Shown here: piece after piece, positions 24,639-33,734 of the stretch | Layout: the number at the start of each line of letters is the position of its first letter | Position numbering within the stretch: the first letter of the stretch is position 1 | Origin: Planomonospora_B alba | GTDB taxonomy: Bacteria > Actinomycetota > Actinomycetes > Streptosporangiales > Streptosporangiaceae | Length of the DNA stretch: 64,000 nucleotides | Reading direction: 5' to 3' | Assembly: GCF_039534085.1 (NCBI RefSeq) | Contig: NZ_BAAAUT010000033.1 | Coordinates: 1-64,000 of the forward strand | Made by a program: the position numbers and the translations under genes | Notes under the pieces: generated by a model | Told to the model about the DNA's origin: nothing | The model's database searches: none | Seen by the model: the letters and a program-made list of their open reading frames with translations, nothing else

Positions 24639-25901
24639 ATGGGTAAGCACTCGGGTCCCGCCGGACCGCCCGAGCCGCCGCCGGCTCCTGCCGGACCGCC
24701 CTACGGGGCGCCCGCGGACGTGCCTCCGGGGCCCCCGCCGTCAGGTCCGGATCCACAGGGCGGACCGGGACCGCAGGGCCCGCGGGGCGGGCCGGATCCG
24801 CAAGGCGGGCCGGGGCGGCCGGGCCCGCAGGACCGGCCGGAACCGCCGGGCGCGCCGGGACCGCGGGGGGCGGCGGGCCCGGCCGGGACGCACCGCCCCG
24901 GCGCCGGGCCGGTCCCCCCGGTGCCGGAGGGGCCGAGGGCGAGCCGGGCCACCACCGCCGTCCTCGTCGTGGCGCTGGTCCTGGTGGTGCTGACCACCGG
25001 CGTGCTCGCCACCGTCGCGGTGCTCATGACCCGCAACCCCGGCGTGCCGCTCGGCGCCCCGCCGCCGCAGCGGCTGCCCGCGCCCATCCACTTCGCCCCG
25101 GTCATCGCGCAGCTGCCGGGCCCCTGCACGACCCCCCAGGGCGTTCCCGATGACACCGGGCAGACGTGCTACGACGTCGCCGCGGGGGTGGACGTGACCG
25201 CCGTGCGGGGCATCGAGGCGATCCGGGAGGCGAGCGGCGCCTACGCGGTCCGCATCACCCTGGCACCCGCCTTCCAGGACCGGATCAACAGCCTGACCAG
25301 GGAGGCGGTCGACCAGCAGATCGCCATCGTCGTGGGCGGCACGGTGGTCGCCGCGCCCCGGGTCGACGAGGAGGTCACCGACGACAGCATGCTGATCGGC
25401 GGCTCCTTCACCAGGGAGCAGGCCGAGGCGATGGTCGCCCGGCTGCGCGGCGGCGCCTCCGGCGTGCCGCCCGCCACCCCGCCGCCCGGCGGTCCGACCG
25501 GGACGGCGCCCACCGGCGGCACGGTTCCCACGGGAGTCCCCACGGGAGCTCCCACCGGGCCCGCCGCGACGCCCCCGGCGGGCCAGGGCCAGGGCCAGGG
25601 CCAGGCCACGGCCCCCGCGGGCCAGGGGCAGGGTCAAGGCCAGGGCCAGGCCACGGCCCCCGCAGGCCAGGGGCGGGCCACGACGGCCCCCTCCTCCGCC
25701 TCCTCCGGCCGGACCGGCACGGCCGCGCGCCCCACCCCCCTCGCACCCGCCTCGGGCGGCAGGGATCCCCGGTACCGCACCTGCGAGGAGGCGGACCAGG
25801 AGGGCTACGGACCGTACAACAAGGAGACCCGCCCGGAGTACGCCTGGTACATCGACAAGGACCGGGACGGCACCGCCTGCGACGAGGGCGACCTGGCCTG
25901 A
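24639..25901 (+). CDS. Pro/Gly-rich membrane protein with SecD-head-like and Excalibur domains
   Basis: 420 residues from ATG 24639 (TTG 24633 possible). Order: a collagen-like Pro/Gly/Gln cytoplasmic tail (about 1-100); one transmembrane helix (about 103-130); an extracytoplasmic domain resembling the head subdomain of the SecD/SecF P1 loop (IREASGAYAVRITL, DQQIAIVVGGTVVAAPRVDEE, LIGGSFTREQAEAMVARL); a low-complexity linker of GQ and ATAP repeats; and an Excalibur calcium-binding domain at the end (YRTCEEADQEG... DKDRDGTACDEGD) with the two-Cys DxDxDGxxC signature. A surface-anchored, Ca-binding protein is likely; function unknown. Confidence 0.75.
   Translation: MGKHSGPAGPPEPPPAPAGPPYGAPADVPPGPPPSGPDPQGGPGPQGPRGGPDPQGGPGRPGPQDRPEPPGAPGPRGAAGPAGTHRPGAGPVPPVPEGPRASRATTAVLVVALVLVVLTTGVLATVAVLMTRNPGVPLGAPPPQRLPAPIHFAPVIAQLPGPCTTPQGVPDDTGQTCYDVAAGVDVTAVRGIEAIREASGAYAVRITLAPAFQDRINSLTREAVDQQIAIVVGGTVVAAPRVDEEVTDDSMLIGGSFTREQAEAMVARLRGGASGVPPATPPPGGPTGTAPTGGTVPTGVPTGAPTGPAATPPAGQGQGQGQATAPAGQGQGQGQGQATAPAGQGRATTAPSSASSGRTGTAARPTPLAPASGGRDPRYRTCEEADQEGYGPYNKETRPEYAWYIDKDRDGTACDEGDLA
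25583..25676 (+). repeat. In-gene imperfect repeats encoding GQ and ATAPAGQG tracts
   Basis: Short GGCCAG hexamers followed by a CCACGGCCCCCGC block occur twice, encoding (GQ)n-ATAPAGQG twice. They form the flexible linker between the SecD-head-like and Excalibur domains, and copy number is likely to vary by slippage. Confidence 0.7.
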
Positions 25902-26106
25902 CCGGACGCCGCCGCCGCGCCGCGCCCGGCGCCGCCCGCCCGATGACCCGCCGCGCACCGGGGCCGCCGCCCGCCCGGGGCCGGCGCGCCCGGTGGGTGC
26001 AGGCGGACGCCTCCCGGACGGAGCCGGCGGATCGGGTTGAGGACACGATGGTCAGTCAGACGACGGGCCGGACCTCACCGGGAGGCGTTCACCCGCGTCC
26101 TCGCTG

Positions 26107-27483
26107 TCAGCCGAGGACCTGCTCGACGGCGCCGATGCCGAAGTACACGGTGAAGACCAGCGCGACCGCCCACAGCAGCCACGGCACCTTGCCGGCCCGG
26201 CCCAGCGCCGCCTGGATCACCGTGTAGGCGATCACGCCCGCGCCGACGCCGTTGGTGATCCCGTAGGTGAACGGCATCACCGCGATCGTCAGGAACGCCG
26301 GGATCGCCAGCGACGGGTCGGTCCAGGGCACGTGCCGCGCCTGGGCCATCATCAGCGCGCCCACCAGCACCAGCGCAGGCGCCGCCGCGGCGGCCGGGAC
26401 CACCGCCGCGAGCGGGGTGAACAGCAGCGACAGCGCGAACAGACCTCCGGTCACCAGGGAGGCCAGACCGGTCCTGGCCCCCTCGCCGACCCCGGCCGCC
26501 GACTCGACGAAGACCGTGCCGGCCGAGGCGCTGCAGAGCCCGCCGAGCGCCCCGGAGACGCCGTCGACCGTCAGGATGGCCCCCAGCCGGGGCACCCGGC
26601 CCCGCTCGTCCACCAGCCCGGCCTCGTCGCTGACCCCGATGATGGTGCCCATCGCGTCGAAGAACCCCGACAGCACGAGCGTGAACAGCACCACGGTGGC
26701 GGTCACCGCCCCCGCCCGGGCGAACCCGCCGAACAGGTCCACCCGGCCGACCAGCCCGAAGTCGGGCGCGGAGACCACCCCCTCCGGCACGCGCGGCACC
26801 ACGACGCCCCAGCTCGCCGGATCGACCGCGGCCACCGCGTTCACCGCCACCGCGGCCACGGCCGTGACCGCGATGCTCACCAGGATGGCCGCCCGTACCC
26901 GGCGCACGTACAGCACGATCATCAGCAGCAGCCCGAGGCAGAACAGCGCCACCGGCCACCCCGACAGGTGCCCGGCCGCGCCCAGCTGCACGGGCGTGCC
27001 CGTGCCGCGCGCCACGAACCCGGCGTCCACCAGGCCGATCAGCGCGATGAACATGCCGATCCCCACGCTGATGGCGTGCTTCAGCGCGAGCGGGATGGCG
27101 TTCATGATGAGCTGCCGGAGCCCGGAGACGGCCAGCAGCACGATCACCAGGCCCTCCAGCACGACCAGCCCCATGGCCTGCGGCCAGGTCATGTACGGCG
27201 CGGCCTGGTAGGCGACCACCGCGTTCAGCCCCAGGCCCGCCGCCAGGCCGAACGGCGCGTTGCCGGCCACGGCCATCAGCAGGGTGCTGACCGCGGCGGT
27301 CAGCGCGGTCGCCGTGGTGAGCTGCGGGACCGAGAGCCGCGCCCCGGTGACGTCGACGGCGCCGGCCAGGATGATCGGGTTGAGCAGCAGGATGTAGGCC
27401 ATCGCCATGAACGTGGTGACGCCGCCCCTGATCTCCCGGGCGACGGTCGTCCCCCGCGCGGACAGCTCGAACAGCCGGTCCAC
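26107..27483 (-). CDS. NCS2/AzgA-type purine permease
   Basis: 458 residues from GTG 27483 (VDRLFELSARGTTVAREIRG), with GAGAGGGGG upstream; an in-frame extension to 27528 lacks support. About twelve to fourteen helices. Family marks: GGVTTFMAMAYILLLNP near the N-terminus, GLAAGLGLNAVVAY, and the substrate-binding segment SGFFDAMGTIIGVSDEAGL. This pattern matches AzgA/GhxP-like adenine-guanine-hypoxanthine symporters. It lies directly downstream of a xanthine dehydrogenase subunit on the same strand, fitting purine uptake for degradation. Confidence 0.9.
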   Translation of the reverse strand: MDRLFELSARGTTVAREIRGGVTTFMAMAYILLLNPIILAGAVDVTGARLSVPQLTTATALTAAVSTLLMAVAGNAPFGLAAGLGLNAVVAYQAAPYMTWPQAMGLVVLEGLVIVLLAVSGLRQLIMNAIPLALKHAISVGIGMFIALIGLVDAGFVARGTGTPVQLGAAGHLSGWPVALFCLGLLLMIVLYVRRVRAAILVSIAVTAVAAVAVNAVAAVDPASWGVVVPRVPEGVVSAPDFGLVGRVDLFGGFARAGAVTATVVLFTLVLSGFFDAMGTIIGVSDEAGLVDERGRVPRLGAILTVDGVSGALGGLCSASAGTVFVESAAGVGEGARTGLASLVTGGLFALSLLFTPLAAVVPAAAAAPALVLVGALMMAQARHVPWTDPSLAIPAFLTIAVMPFTYGITNGVGAGVIAYTVIQAALGRAGKVPWLLWAVALVFTVYFGIGAVEQVLG

Positions 27484-27569
27484 GGGCCCCCTCTCACACG
27501 CGGGGACGGCCCTCCTCCCGGCGCGCACGGCCGGGGCCGCCCCTCCGACACGCGGGGGACCCCCGCTTC

Positions 27570-29798
27570 CTACCCGCTCAGCGCGATGTCATGGGGGCGG
27601 ATCGGCACCCGGGGCAGCTCCAGCCCGGTCGCGGCCCGCACGGCCGCCGCCACCGCCGGGGTCGAGGAGAGGGTGGGCGGCTCGCCCGCGCCCCGCAGGC
27701 CGTACGGCGCGTGCGGGTCGGGGTTCTCCAGGATCGACACCCGCATCGGCGGCATGTCCAGGACGGTGGGGATGAGGTAGTCGGTGAACGACGGGTTCAG
27801 CACCCGCCCCCCGCGCACCTGGACCTCCTCCATCAGCGCCAGCCCCAGCCCCTGCGCCGAGCCGCCGTGGATCTGCCCCTCCAGCGCGAGCCGGTTCAGG
27901 ATCCGCCCCACGTCCTGCACGGCCGCCAGCTCCACCACCTTGACCAGGCCGAGCTCGACGTCGACGTCCACCACCGCCCGGTGCACGCACAGCGCGAGCT
28001 GGGTGTGGGAGTCGCCCTGCCCGGTGACCGGGTCCATCGGGAAGGTCGGCCGGTGGCGGTACTCGCGGGTCTCCTCCACCGGGCCGTGCCGCTCCAGGAC
28101 CTCGGCGAGCGCGGCCCCGCCGGCCATCAGCGCCTCCAGCCGCCCCCGCACGGCCAGGCAGGCCGCGCGGACCGCGCCGCCGGTGACGTAGGACTGGCGG
28201 GAGGCCGACGAGGAACCCGCCGAGCCGACCGAGGTGTCGGCGCCCGCGACCGTCACCCGGTCGAGGCCCAGACCTCCCAGCTCGGTGCGGGCGATCTGCT
28301 CCTGGACCGTGACCAGTCCCTGGCCGACCTCGGCCGCCGCGGTGTGCACCAGCACGTGCGGCTCGCCGCCGAGCAGCTCCACGCGGACCCGCGCGGTGGA
28401 GTGGTCGTCGAAGCCCTCGGAGAAGCAGATGTTCTTGATGCCCACGCCGTACCCGACGCCGCGCCGCACCCCCTCGCCGCGGGTGGTCCGCCCGGCGCCG
28501 CCGGGTAGGTCGAACAGTCCGCCCGGGTTCTCCGGCGGCAGCGGCAGCGCGGCCAGCTCGCGGAGCATGTCCGCGAGCGGGGCGGGGGAGTCGACGACCT
28601 GCCCGGTGGCCAGGGCCGAGCCCTGGGAGACGGCGTTGCGGACGCGGACCTCGACCGGGTCCAGGCCGCACGCCTCGGCCAGTCTGTCCATCTGCGACTC
28701 GTAGGCGTAGCAGGCCTGCACCGCGCCGAAGCCGCGCATCGCGCCGCAGGGCGGGTTGTTGGTGTAGACGCCGTAGGCGTCGACGCGGACGTTGGGCACC
28801 TCGTACGGCCCGACGCCGAGCGAGGCGGCGTTGCCGACCACGGCGGAGGAGGAGGAGCAGTAGGCGCCGCCGTCGAGCAGGATCTCCGCCTTGACGTACA
28901 GCAGCCTCCCGTCCCGGGTGGCGCCGTGCTCGTAGCGCATCCGGGCCGGGTGCCGGTGCACGTGGCCGAGGAACGACTCCTCGCGGGTGTAGACCATCTT
29001 GACGGGCCGGCCGGTGCGCAGCGCCAGCATGCACGCGTGGACCTGCATGGACAGGTCCTCGCGGGCGCCGAACGCGCCGCCCACCCCGGCCAGCGCCAGC
29101 CGTACCTTCTCCGGCGGCAGGCCCAGGCAGGGCGCGATCTGGTCGCGGTCCACGTGCAGCCACTGGGTCGCGACGAACAGGTCCACCCCGCCGTCCTCGG
29201 CCGGCACCGCCAGGCCGGACTCCGGACCGAGGAAGGCCTGGTCCTGCATGCCGACCTCGTACTCGCCGGCGACCACGACGTCGGCGGCCACCTCGGCGGG
29301 GTCGAGGCCGACCCGGACCGGCTGGTGGCGCAGGACGTTGCCGCCCTCGTGGACCTTCGGGCAGTGCGGGTCGAAGGCGGCCCGGCGCGGGTCCGTCACC
29401 GGTTCGCGGACCTCGTACTCCACGGCGATCGCCGCGGCCGCCCGCCGGGCGCGCTCGGGGTGGTCGGCGGCGACCAGCGCCACCGGCTCGCCCTGGTGGC
29501 GGACCCGGTCCACGGCGAGCACCGGCTGGTCGGCGCGCTCCAGGCCGTAGAACTTCGCGCCGGGCACGTCCTCGTGGGTGAGCACGGCGAGCACGCCGGG
29601 CACGGCGAGGGCGGGTCCGGTGTCGACCGACCGGATCCACGCCGACGGGTGCGGGCTGCGCAGGGTGACGCCCCAGATCATGCCCGCCAGGTACAGGTCG
29701 GAGGAGTAGGCGAACTCGCCCGTCACCTTCGGCGTCCCGTCGGGGCGCAGCACGCTCTCCCCGATGCCCCGGTGCGGCCGTGTCTCGATTCCGCTCAC
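27570..29798 (-). CDS. Xanthine dehydrogenase family molybdopterin-binding subunit
   Basis: 742 residues. N-terminal aldehyde-oxidase/XDH a/b hammerhead domain (GTPKVTGEFAYSSDLYL; SPHPSAWIRSVD), then the two Mo-cofactor domains: GGVGGAFGAREDLSMQVHAC, CGAMRGFGAVQACYAYESQMD, EVGQGLVTVQEQIARTELG, and active-site glutamate in PYGLRGAGEPPTL. It hydroxylates hypoxanthine/xanthine-type purines, but needs FAD and 2Fe-2S subunits that are not in this window. Overlapping GTG start, weak SD. Next to an NCS2 permease and downstream of an AfsR-like regulator on the same strand. Confidence 0.92.
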   Translation of the reverse strand: MSGIETRPHRGIGESVLRPDGTPKVTGEFAYSSDLYLAGMIWGVTLRSPHPSAWIRSVDTGPALAVPGVLAVLTHEDVPGAKFYGLERADQPVLAVDRVRHQGEPVALVAADHPERARRAAAAIAVEYEVREPVTDPRRAAFDPHCPKVHEGGNVLRHQPVRVGLDPAEVAADVVVAGEYEVGMQDQAFLGPESGLAVPAEDGGVDLFVATQWLHVDRDQIAPCLGLPPEKVRLALAGVGGAFGAREDLSMQVHACMLALRTGRPVKMVYTREESFLGHVHRHPARMRYEHGATRDGRLLYVKAEILLDGGAYCSSSSAVVGNAASLGVGPYEVPNVRVDAYGVYTNNPPCGAMRGFGAVQACYAYESQMDRLAEACGLDPVEVRVRNAVSQGSALATGQVVDSPAPLADMLRELAALPLPPENPGGLFDLPGGAGRTTRGEGVRRGVGYGVGIKNICFSEGFDDHSTARVRVELLGGEPHVLVHTAAAEVGQGLVTVQEQIARTELGGLGLDRVTVAGADTSVGSAGSSSASRQSYVTGGAVRAACLAVRGRLEALMAGGAALAEVLERHGPVEETREYRHRPTFPMDPVTGQGDSHTQLALCVHRAVVDVDVELGLVKVVELAAVQDVGRILNRLALEGQIHGGSAQGLGLALMEEVQVRGGRVLNPSFTDYLIPTVLDMPPMRVSILENPDPHAPYGLRGAGEPPTLSSTPAVAAAVRAATGLELPRVPIRPHDIALSG

Positions 29799-29904
29799 CC
29801 TCGCAGTACATCAGCGCAGTTCGGGGCGGGTCCATGGCAGACAGCGCGGAACGGCGGGCCCGGCCGTTGGCGACTGTTGCGGTTCCCGCGGCCCGCCGGG
29901 GCGC

Positions 29905-32880
29905 TCAGGGCGCGGCGGCCCCCCTGACCGTCGGCCCCGCCGCGGACCCCGCCGGTCCCATCGCGGCCCCCGCCGCGGATCCCGTTGCGAGGCCCGTCGC
30001 GGACCCCGGGGGGGAGCCGGTCCCGCGCCGGGCGGCGAGGATCGCGGAGCGCTCCCGCAGCACCCGCTCCTCCAGCACGGTGTCCTCCACCGCCCGCACG
30101 GCCTCCAGGGCGCGGGCCGCGTAGCGCTCCGCCTGGTCGAGGTCCCCGAGCAGGCGGTGGGCGCGGGCGAGGCCGAGCAGGAGGTACGGCGCGGCGATGG
30201 TCATCTTCGCGGCCCGCGACAGGGACAGGCTCTCCTCGTAGTGGCGCCTGGCCGTCAGCGGGTCGCCGAGGTCCAGGTGGAGGTCGCCCAGCTTCTCCAG
30301 GACGCACGTCTCGTAGCGGAGATGGCCGATGCTCCGGCTCTCCGCCAGGGCCCTGCCGAGGGTCGGCAGGGCCTGGTCGCTCCGGCCGGTCCGGTGGAGC
30401 GCCTCGCCGAGCGTGAGCAGGGAGAAGCACTCCCCGGTCCGGTGCCCGATCGCCCGGCAGATCGCGAGCTGGGACTCGGCGCACCGGATGGCCTCCTCGT
30501 AGCGCCGCAGCTCGCCGTAGGCGTGGGCGAGCCCGCCCAGGGCCCGCTGCTCCCCCCACGGGTCGCCGAGTCCCCGGTAGAGGGCCAGCTGCCGCTCGTG
30601 GTGGGCGGCGGCCTCCGCGTACCGGTAGTTGGTGGTGTAGGCGTCGGCCAGGTGGTTGTGCCCCAGCGCCTCGACCAGGGGGTCGCCGAGCCGCTGGCCG
30701 GCGCGGAGCGCCGCGCGGCTGATCATGAGCGTGCGGGCGCGCAGGCCGTTGTAGAGGGTGTACCAGAAGAAGGCGAACACCAGGTGCGCGCCCAGGCGGA
30801 CGGTCTCCCGGTCCTGCTCCGCCGATCGCTCCATGGCCTGGGAGGCGGCGGCCATGAGGTTGCGCCACTCGCGCTCCAGCCACCTGTCCGCCTCGTGCTC
30901 CGAGGCCAGCGGGACCGGGTTCGCCCCGGGGTCGACCCGGGACCGGACCAGCCGGGGGTGGCCGCCGAGCCGGACGGCGAGATGAGCCGTCGCGATGTAC
31001 GTCCGCAGCGCCCGGTTCAGCGCGGCGGTGCCGGCCTCCCGGTCCTGGAGCGCCGCCTGTTCGCGGGCGAACAGCCGCACCAGGTCGTGCATGCGGTACC
31101 TGCCGGGCTCGTCGCACTCGACCAGGTGCGCGTCCACCAGCCGCTCCAGCGCCCGCTCCGCCGTGTCGGCGGGCTCGTCGAGGAGGGCGCCGACGACGTG
31201 GGCCGTCACGTCGGCCACCTGGAGCACGCCGAGCATGCGCAGGGTCCGGGCGGCGGTCCGGTCGAGCGGGTGCGCGCTGCCGGCCAGCAGGTCGTAGCTG
31301 ACCGCCAGGCTGGAGCGGACCGCCAGGTCGCCCGTCTCCAGCTCGTGCAGCCGCCGCCGCTCGTCCTCCAGCCGCTCCACCAGGTCGGCCACCGCCCAGC
31401 GCGGCCGGTTCGCCAGCCGGGCCCCGGCGATGCCCACGGCAAGGGGCAGCCCCCCGCACAGCTCGATCAGCCGGCCGGTCGCCCGGACGTCCTCGGCGGC
31501 GCGTTCGGCGCCGGCCACCTTCGCGAACATGGCCGCGGCCTCGGTCGCGCGCATCTCGCCGATGCGCACCCGCACGCAGTCGTCGACCAGGGCGAAGTTC
31601 TCCCTGCTGGTGGCCAGGATCGCGTTGCCCGCCGGGACCGACAGCAGCGGGCGGATCTGGGCCAGGTCCGCCGCGTCGTCCAGCACGACGAGGACCCGCC
31701 GCCCGGCGAGCCTGCTGCGCCACAGGGCCGCCGCCTCGTCCACGTCGTCCGGTACGGCCTGCGCGGGCACCCCCAGGTCGCGCAGGAAGCGGCCGAGCAC
31801 CTCCAGCGGCTCCAGCCGCCGGATGCCGGGCGTCGCCCCGTGCAGGTCGGCGTAGAGCTGCCCGTCGGGGAAGCCGTCGCCGACCGCGTGCGCGGCCCGC
31901 ACGGCCAGCGCCGACTTGCCGGACCCGGGCGGGCCGGTGATCGCGACCACGTGGTGCGGCGGGCCGCCGTCCCAGGGGGCGAGCAGCGAGCGGAGCCGGA
32001 CGAGCTCCTCGCTGCGCCCGACGAAGCCCGCGAGGTCGCGCGGGAGCTGGCGGGGCACCCCCGTCCGGGCCCCGGCGGGCCGCGCACCCCGGCCGGGGGG
32101 AGGGGCGGGCGCCTCCGGGGCCGGGCCGGGCCCGGCCCCGGAGGTGAGGATGCGCCGGTGGAGGTCCTGGACGGCGCGGCCCGGCTCCAGGCCGGTCTCC
32201 GCCACGAGGACCTCCCGCAGCCGCCGGTACGCGGCGAGGGCGCCGGCCCGGTCCCCCGACCGGTGCAGGGCCAGCATGAGCTGCCGCCAGAGCCCTTCCC
32301 GCAGCGGGTGCGCCGTGACCGCCGGGCGCAGGTCGGAGACCGCCTCGGCGTACCTGCCCAGGCGGATCCGGAGCTCCGCCAGCTCCTCCAGCACGGAGAC
32401 CCGCTCCCCGGCCAGGCGGTCGGCGGCGTCGTCCAGGAAGCGGCTCCCGCCGGAGTCCTGGAGGGGCTCGCCCCGCCACAGCCCCAGCGCCTGCTCGAAG
32501 CGCCGGCACGCGGCCTCGGCGTCCCCCTCGCGGGCGGACCGCCTGCCCTGCCGTACCAGGTCCTGGAAGACGAGGAGGTCGAGCTCGCCGGGCGGGACGG
32601 CGATGAGGTAGCCGGTCCCGTGGGTCCGGATCGGCGCCGAGCGGGGGCCGCCGGGGGACAGCAGCTTCCGCACCGTGTGGACGTAGGTCTTGAGGTTCTG
32701 CTCGGCGGACGGGGGAGGCGAGCCGTCCCACAGGGCGTCCAGCAGGCGGTCGGCGGAGACGGGCGTGTTGGCATCGAGGAGGAGCGTCGCCAGCAGCTGC
32801 CGGTGCTTGCGGCGCCGGAGCGGGACCGCCCCGCCGTCGGCGTCGCACACCGCCAGGGCACCCAGCACTGAGAATCTCAC
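29905..32880 (-). CDS. AfsR/SARP-family transcriptional regulator with NB-ARC and TPR domains
   Basis: 991 residues from GTG 32880 with GGGAG upstream. Order: OmpR-type winged helix (1-95; RKHRQLLATLLL, QNLKTYVHTVRKLL), BTAD (about 100-245), Pro-rich linker, NB-ARC ATPase with Walker A GPPGSGKSALA (316-326) and Walker B VLVVLDDAADL, a winged-helix segment, then TPR repeats from about 650 to 960 (QRLGDPLVEALGHNHLADAY). It resembles AfsR and related pleiotropic activators of secondary metabolism, binding direct heptamer repeats. No biosynthetic genes adjoin it; the nearest downstream genes are for purine oxidation. Confidence 0.93.
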   Translation of the reverse strand: MRFSVLGALAVCDADGGAVPLRRRKHRQLLATLLLDANTPVSADRLLDALWDGSPPPSAEQNLKTYVHTVRKLLSPGGPRSAPIRTHGTGYLIAVPPGELDLLVFQDLVRQGRRSAREGDAEAACRRFEQALGLWRGEPLQDSGGSRFLDDAADRLAGERVSVLEELAELRIRLGRYAEAVSDLRPAVTAHPLREGLWRQLMLALHRSGDRAGALAAYRRLREVLVAETGLEPGRAVQDLHRRILTSGAGPGPAPEAPAPPPGRGARPAGARTGVPRQLPRDLAGFVGRSEELVRLRSLLAPWDGGPPHHVVAITGPPGSGKSALAVRAAHAVGDGFPDGQLYADLHGATPGIRRLEPLEVLGRFLRDLGVPAQAVPDDVDEAAALWRSRLAGRRVLVVLDDAADLAQIRPLLSVPAGNAILATSRENFALVDDCVRVRIGEMRATEAAAMFAKVAGAERAAEDVRATGRLIELCGGLPLAVGIAGARLANRPRWAVADLVERLEDERRRLHELETGDLAVRSSLAVSYDLLAGSAHPLDRTAARTLRMLGVLQVADVTAHVVGALLDEPADTAERALERLVDAHLVECDEPGRYRMHDLVRLFAREQAALQDREAGTAALNRALRTYIATAHLAVRLGGHPRLVRSRVDPGANPVPLASEHEADRWLEREWRNLMAAASQAMERSAEQDRETVRLGAHLVFAFFWYTLYNGLRARTLMISRAALRAGQRLGDPLVEALGHNHLADAYTTNYRYAEAAAHHERQLALYRGLGDPWGEQRALGGLAHAYGELRRYEEAIRCAESQLAICRAIGHRTGECFSLLTLGEALHRTGRSDQALPTLGRALAESRSIGHLRYETCVLEKLGDLHLDLGDPLTARRHYEESLSLSRAAKMTIAAPYLLLGLARAHRLLGDLDQAERYAARALEAVRAVEDTVLEERVLRERSAILAARRGTGSPPGSATGLATGSAAGAAMGPAGSAAGPTVRGAAAP

Positions 32881-33526
32881 CCGATGAGCTCCCGCCTCGG
32901 CGGGCGTGCGGCCGGACCCGGACGCCCGCGCCGAGCTTCAGGGGGAGATGTTATTTGATCGACCGGTCCGGTCAAAGGCTTCCGAATCATGATGGTCTGT
33001 AATGTATTGGCGGTGTATCGACGGCGGATCGAATGGCGTTTATCCCCCTGGGGACGCGTCGGCGGCAGGGTGTCCGCGCCGTTCCGGGCGCCGTCCCGCG
33101 GCGCGGGGAATTCACCGCCGGCCGATGACCCCGGTGGAACGGGCCGCGCAGGAACGGACTGCGGCGGGAGGCCGGACGGAAAGGCGGCGGGGTGATTCTC
33201 CGCGATGTGCGGAGGGTCCGGGGAAAGGAAACCGGAGGGCATTCCCCGGGCTTCCGGCCGTGGAATGCCCCGGCCTGTCCGATGGATTTCCGCCCGCTCT
33301 TGTGCCGGTCTCCGAAATATGGTTTTCTCGCGTGTGCCGTTAGTTATCGCGGGGGCGGACCGGAATGCGATCGTGGGGAGCGGGACATGGAGTGGACGCT
33401 CGGCGTCCCCCGTGTTCTCCACGGGATTCGCACGCCGAGCGTCCCTGGCGTGGCGATGCGGCGGGACGCTGCCCGTCTCAGCAGGTCAGAGCGGCTTCCC
33501 GGCCTCAGGTGCGAGCCGTGGCCGCC
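32881..33526. other. Long intergenic region, AT-richer promoter zone
   Basis: 646 bases, no supported gene. Bases 32940-33020 and 33300-33350 are markedly less GC-rich than the surroundings and probably hold the promoter of the AfsR-like gene and other control sites. Open frames in the plus strand translate to Arg/Ser/Gly-rich sequence without domains. A large hairpin lies at 33394-33444. Confidence 0.5.
33394..33444. other. Large nested hairpin downstream of the secreted-peptide gene
   Basis: Outer arms GGACGCTCGGCGT (33394-33406) and ACGCCGAGCGTCC (33432-33444) are a perfect 13-bp match. Inside, CCCGTG (33409-33414) pairs with CACGGG (33420-33425) round a TTCTC loop. It begins 83 bases past the stop of the minus-strand peptide gene. 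It may terminate or stabilise that transcript, or be part of a small RNA. No U-tract on either strand. Confidence 0.55.
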
Positions 33527-33679
33527 TTAGTCGGCGTGGCCGACCGGGCCGTACTGAACCGCGATCCCGGCCGCCTCGGAGGGAGACGAAGCAGCGCTCG
33601 CCGCCGTAGCATTGGCCGAAACGGCGAACAGGGCCGTGAGCACGGTGGCGAGGGCGGAGATGGCAAGACGTCGACGCAC
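33527..33679 (-). CDS. Small secreted peptide precursor (50 residues)
   Basis: GTG at 33679 with AGGAG eight bases upstream. Sequence: basic VRRR, a hydrophobic core LAISALATVLTALFAVSA, a Sec cleavage site in ATAASA near residue 29, then a mature tail of about 20 residues, ASSPSEAAGIAVQYGPVGHAD being the end. It is divergent from an XRE-TPR regulator with only 55 bases between start codons. Size, signal peptide and partner are those of RRNPP-type peptide pheromone precursors (PhrA, PapR, AimP). This is inferred from architecture; no family match is claimed. Confidence 0.65.
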   Translation of the reverse strand: MRRRLAISALATVLTALFAVSANATAASAASSPSEAAGIAVQYGPVGHAD

Positions 33680-33734
33680 GGGGAGACTCCTGTCGTAGGT
33701 TCTGCTGCTCGACCAACATCTTTCAAGGAGCAAC

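Noticed and set aside
25583..25676. Regular short repeats considered as a possible CRISPR-like array
   Set aside because: Units are hexamers in frame within a protein gene, with no spacers and no cas genes.
29764..32871. Very long open frames on both strands opposite or within the AfsR-like gene
   Set aside because: Only the frame 32880-29905 has SARP, NB-ARC and TPR motifs. The others are compositional shadows.
29905..32880. Possible secondary-metabolite cluster suggested by the AfsR-like regulator
   Set aside because: No PKS, NRPS, terpene, RiPP or tailoring genes surround it in the window.
33205..33609. Plus-strand 134-codon frame in the spacer before the XRE-TPR regulator
   Set aside because: Arg/Ser/Gly-rich, no SD and no domain; it overlaps the better-supported secreted peptide on the other strand and the hairpin at 33394-33444.
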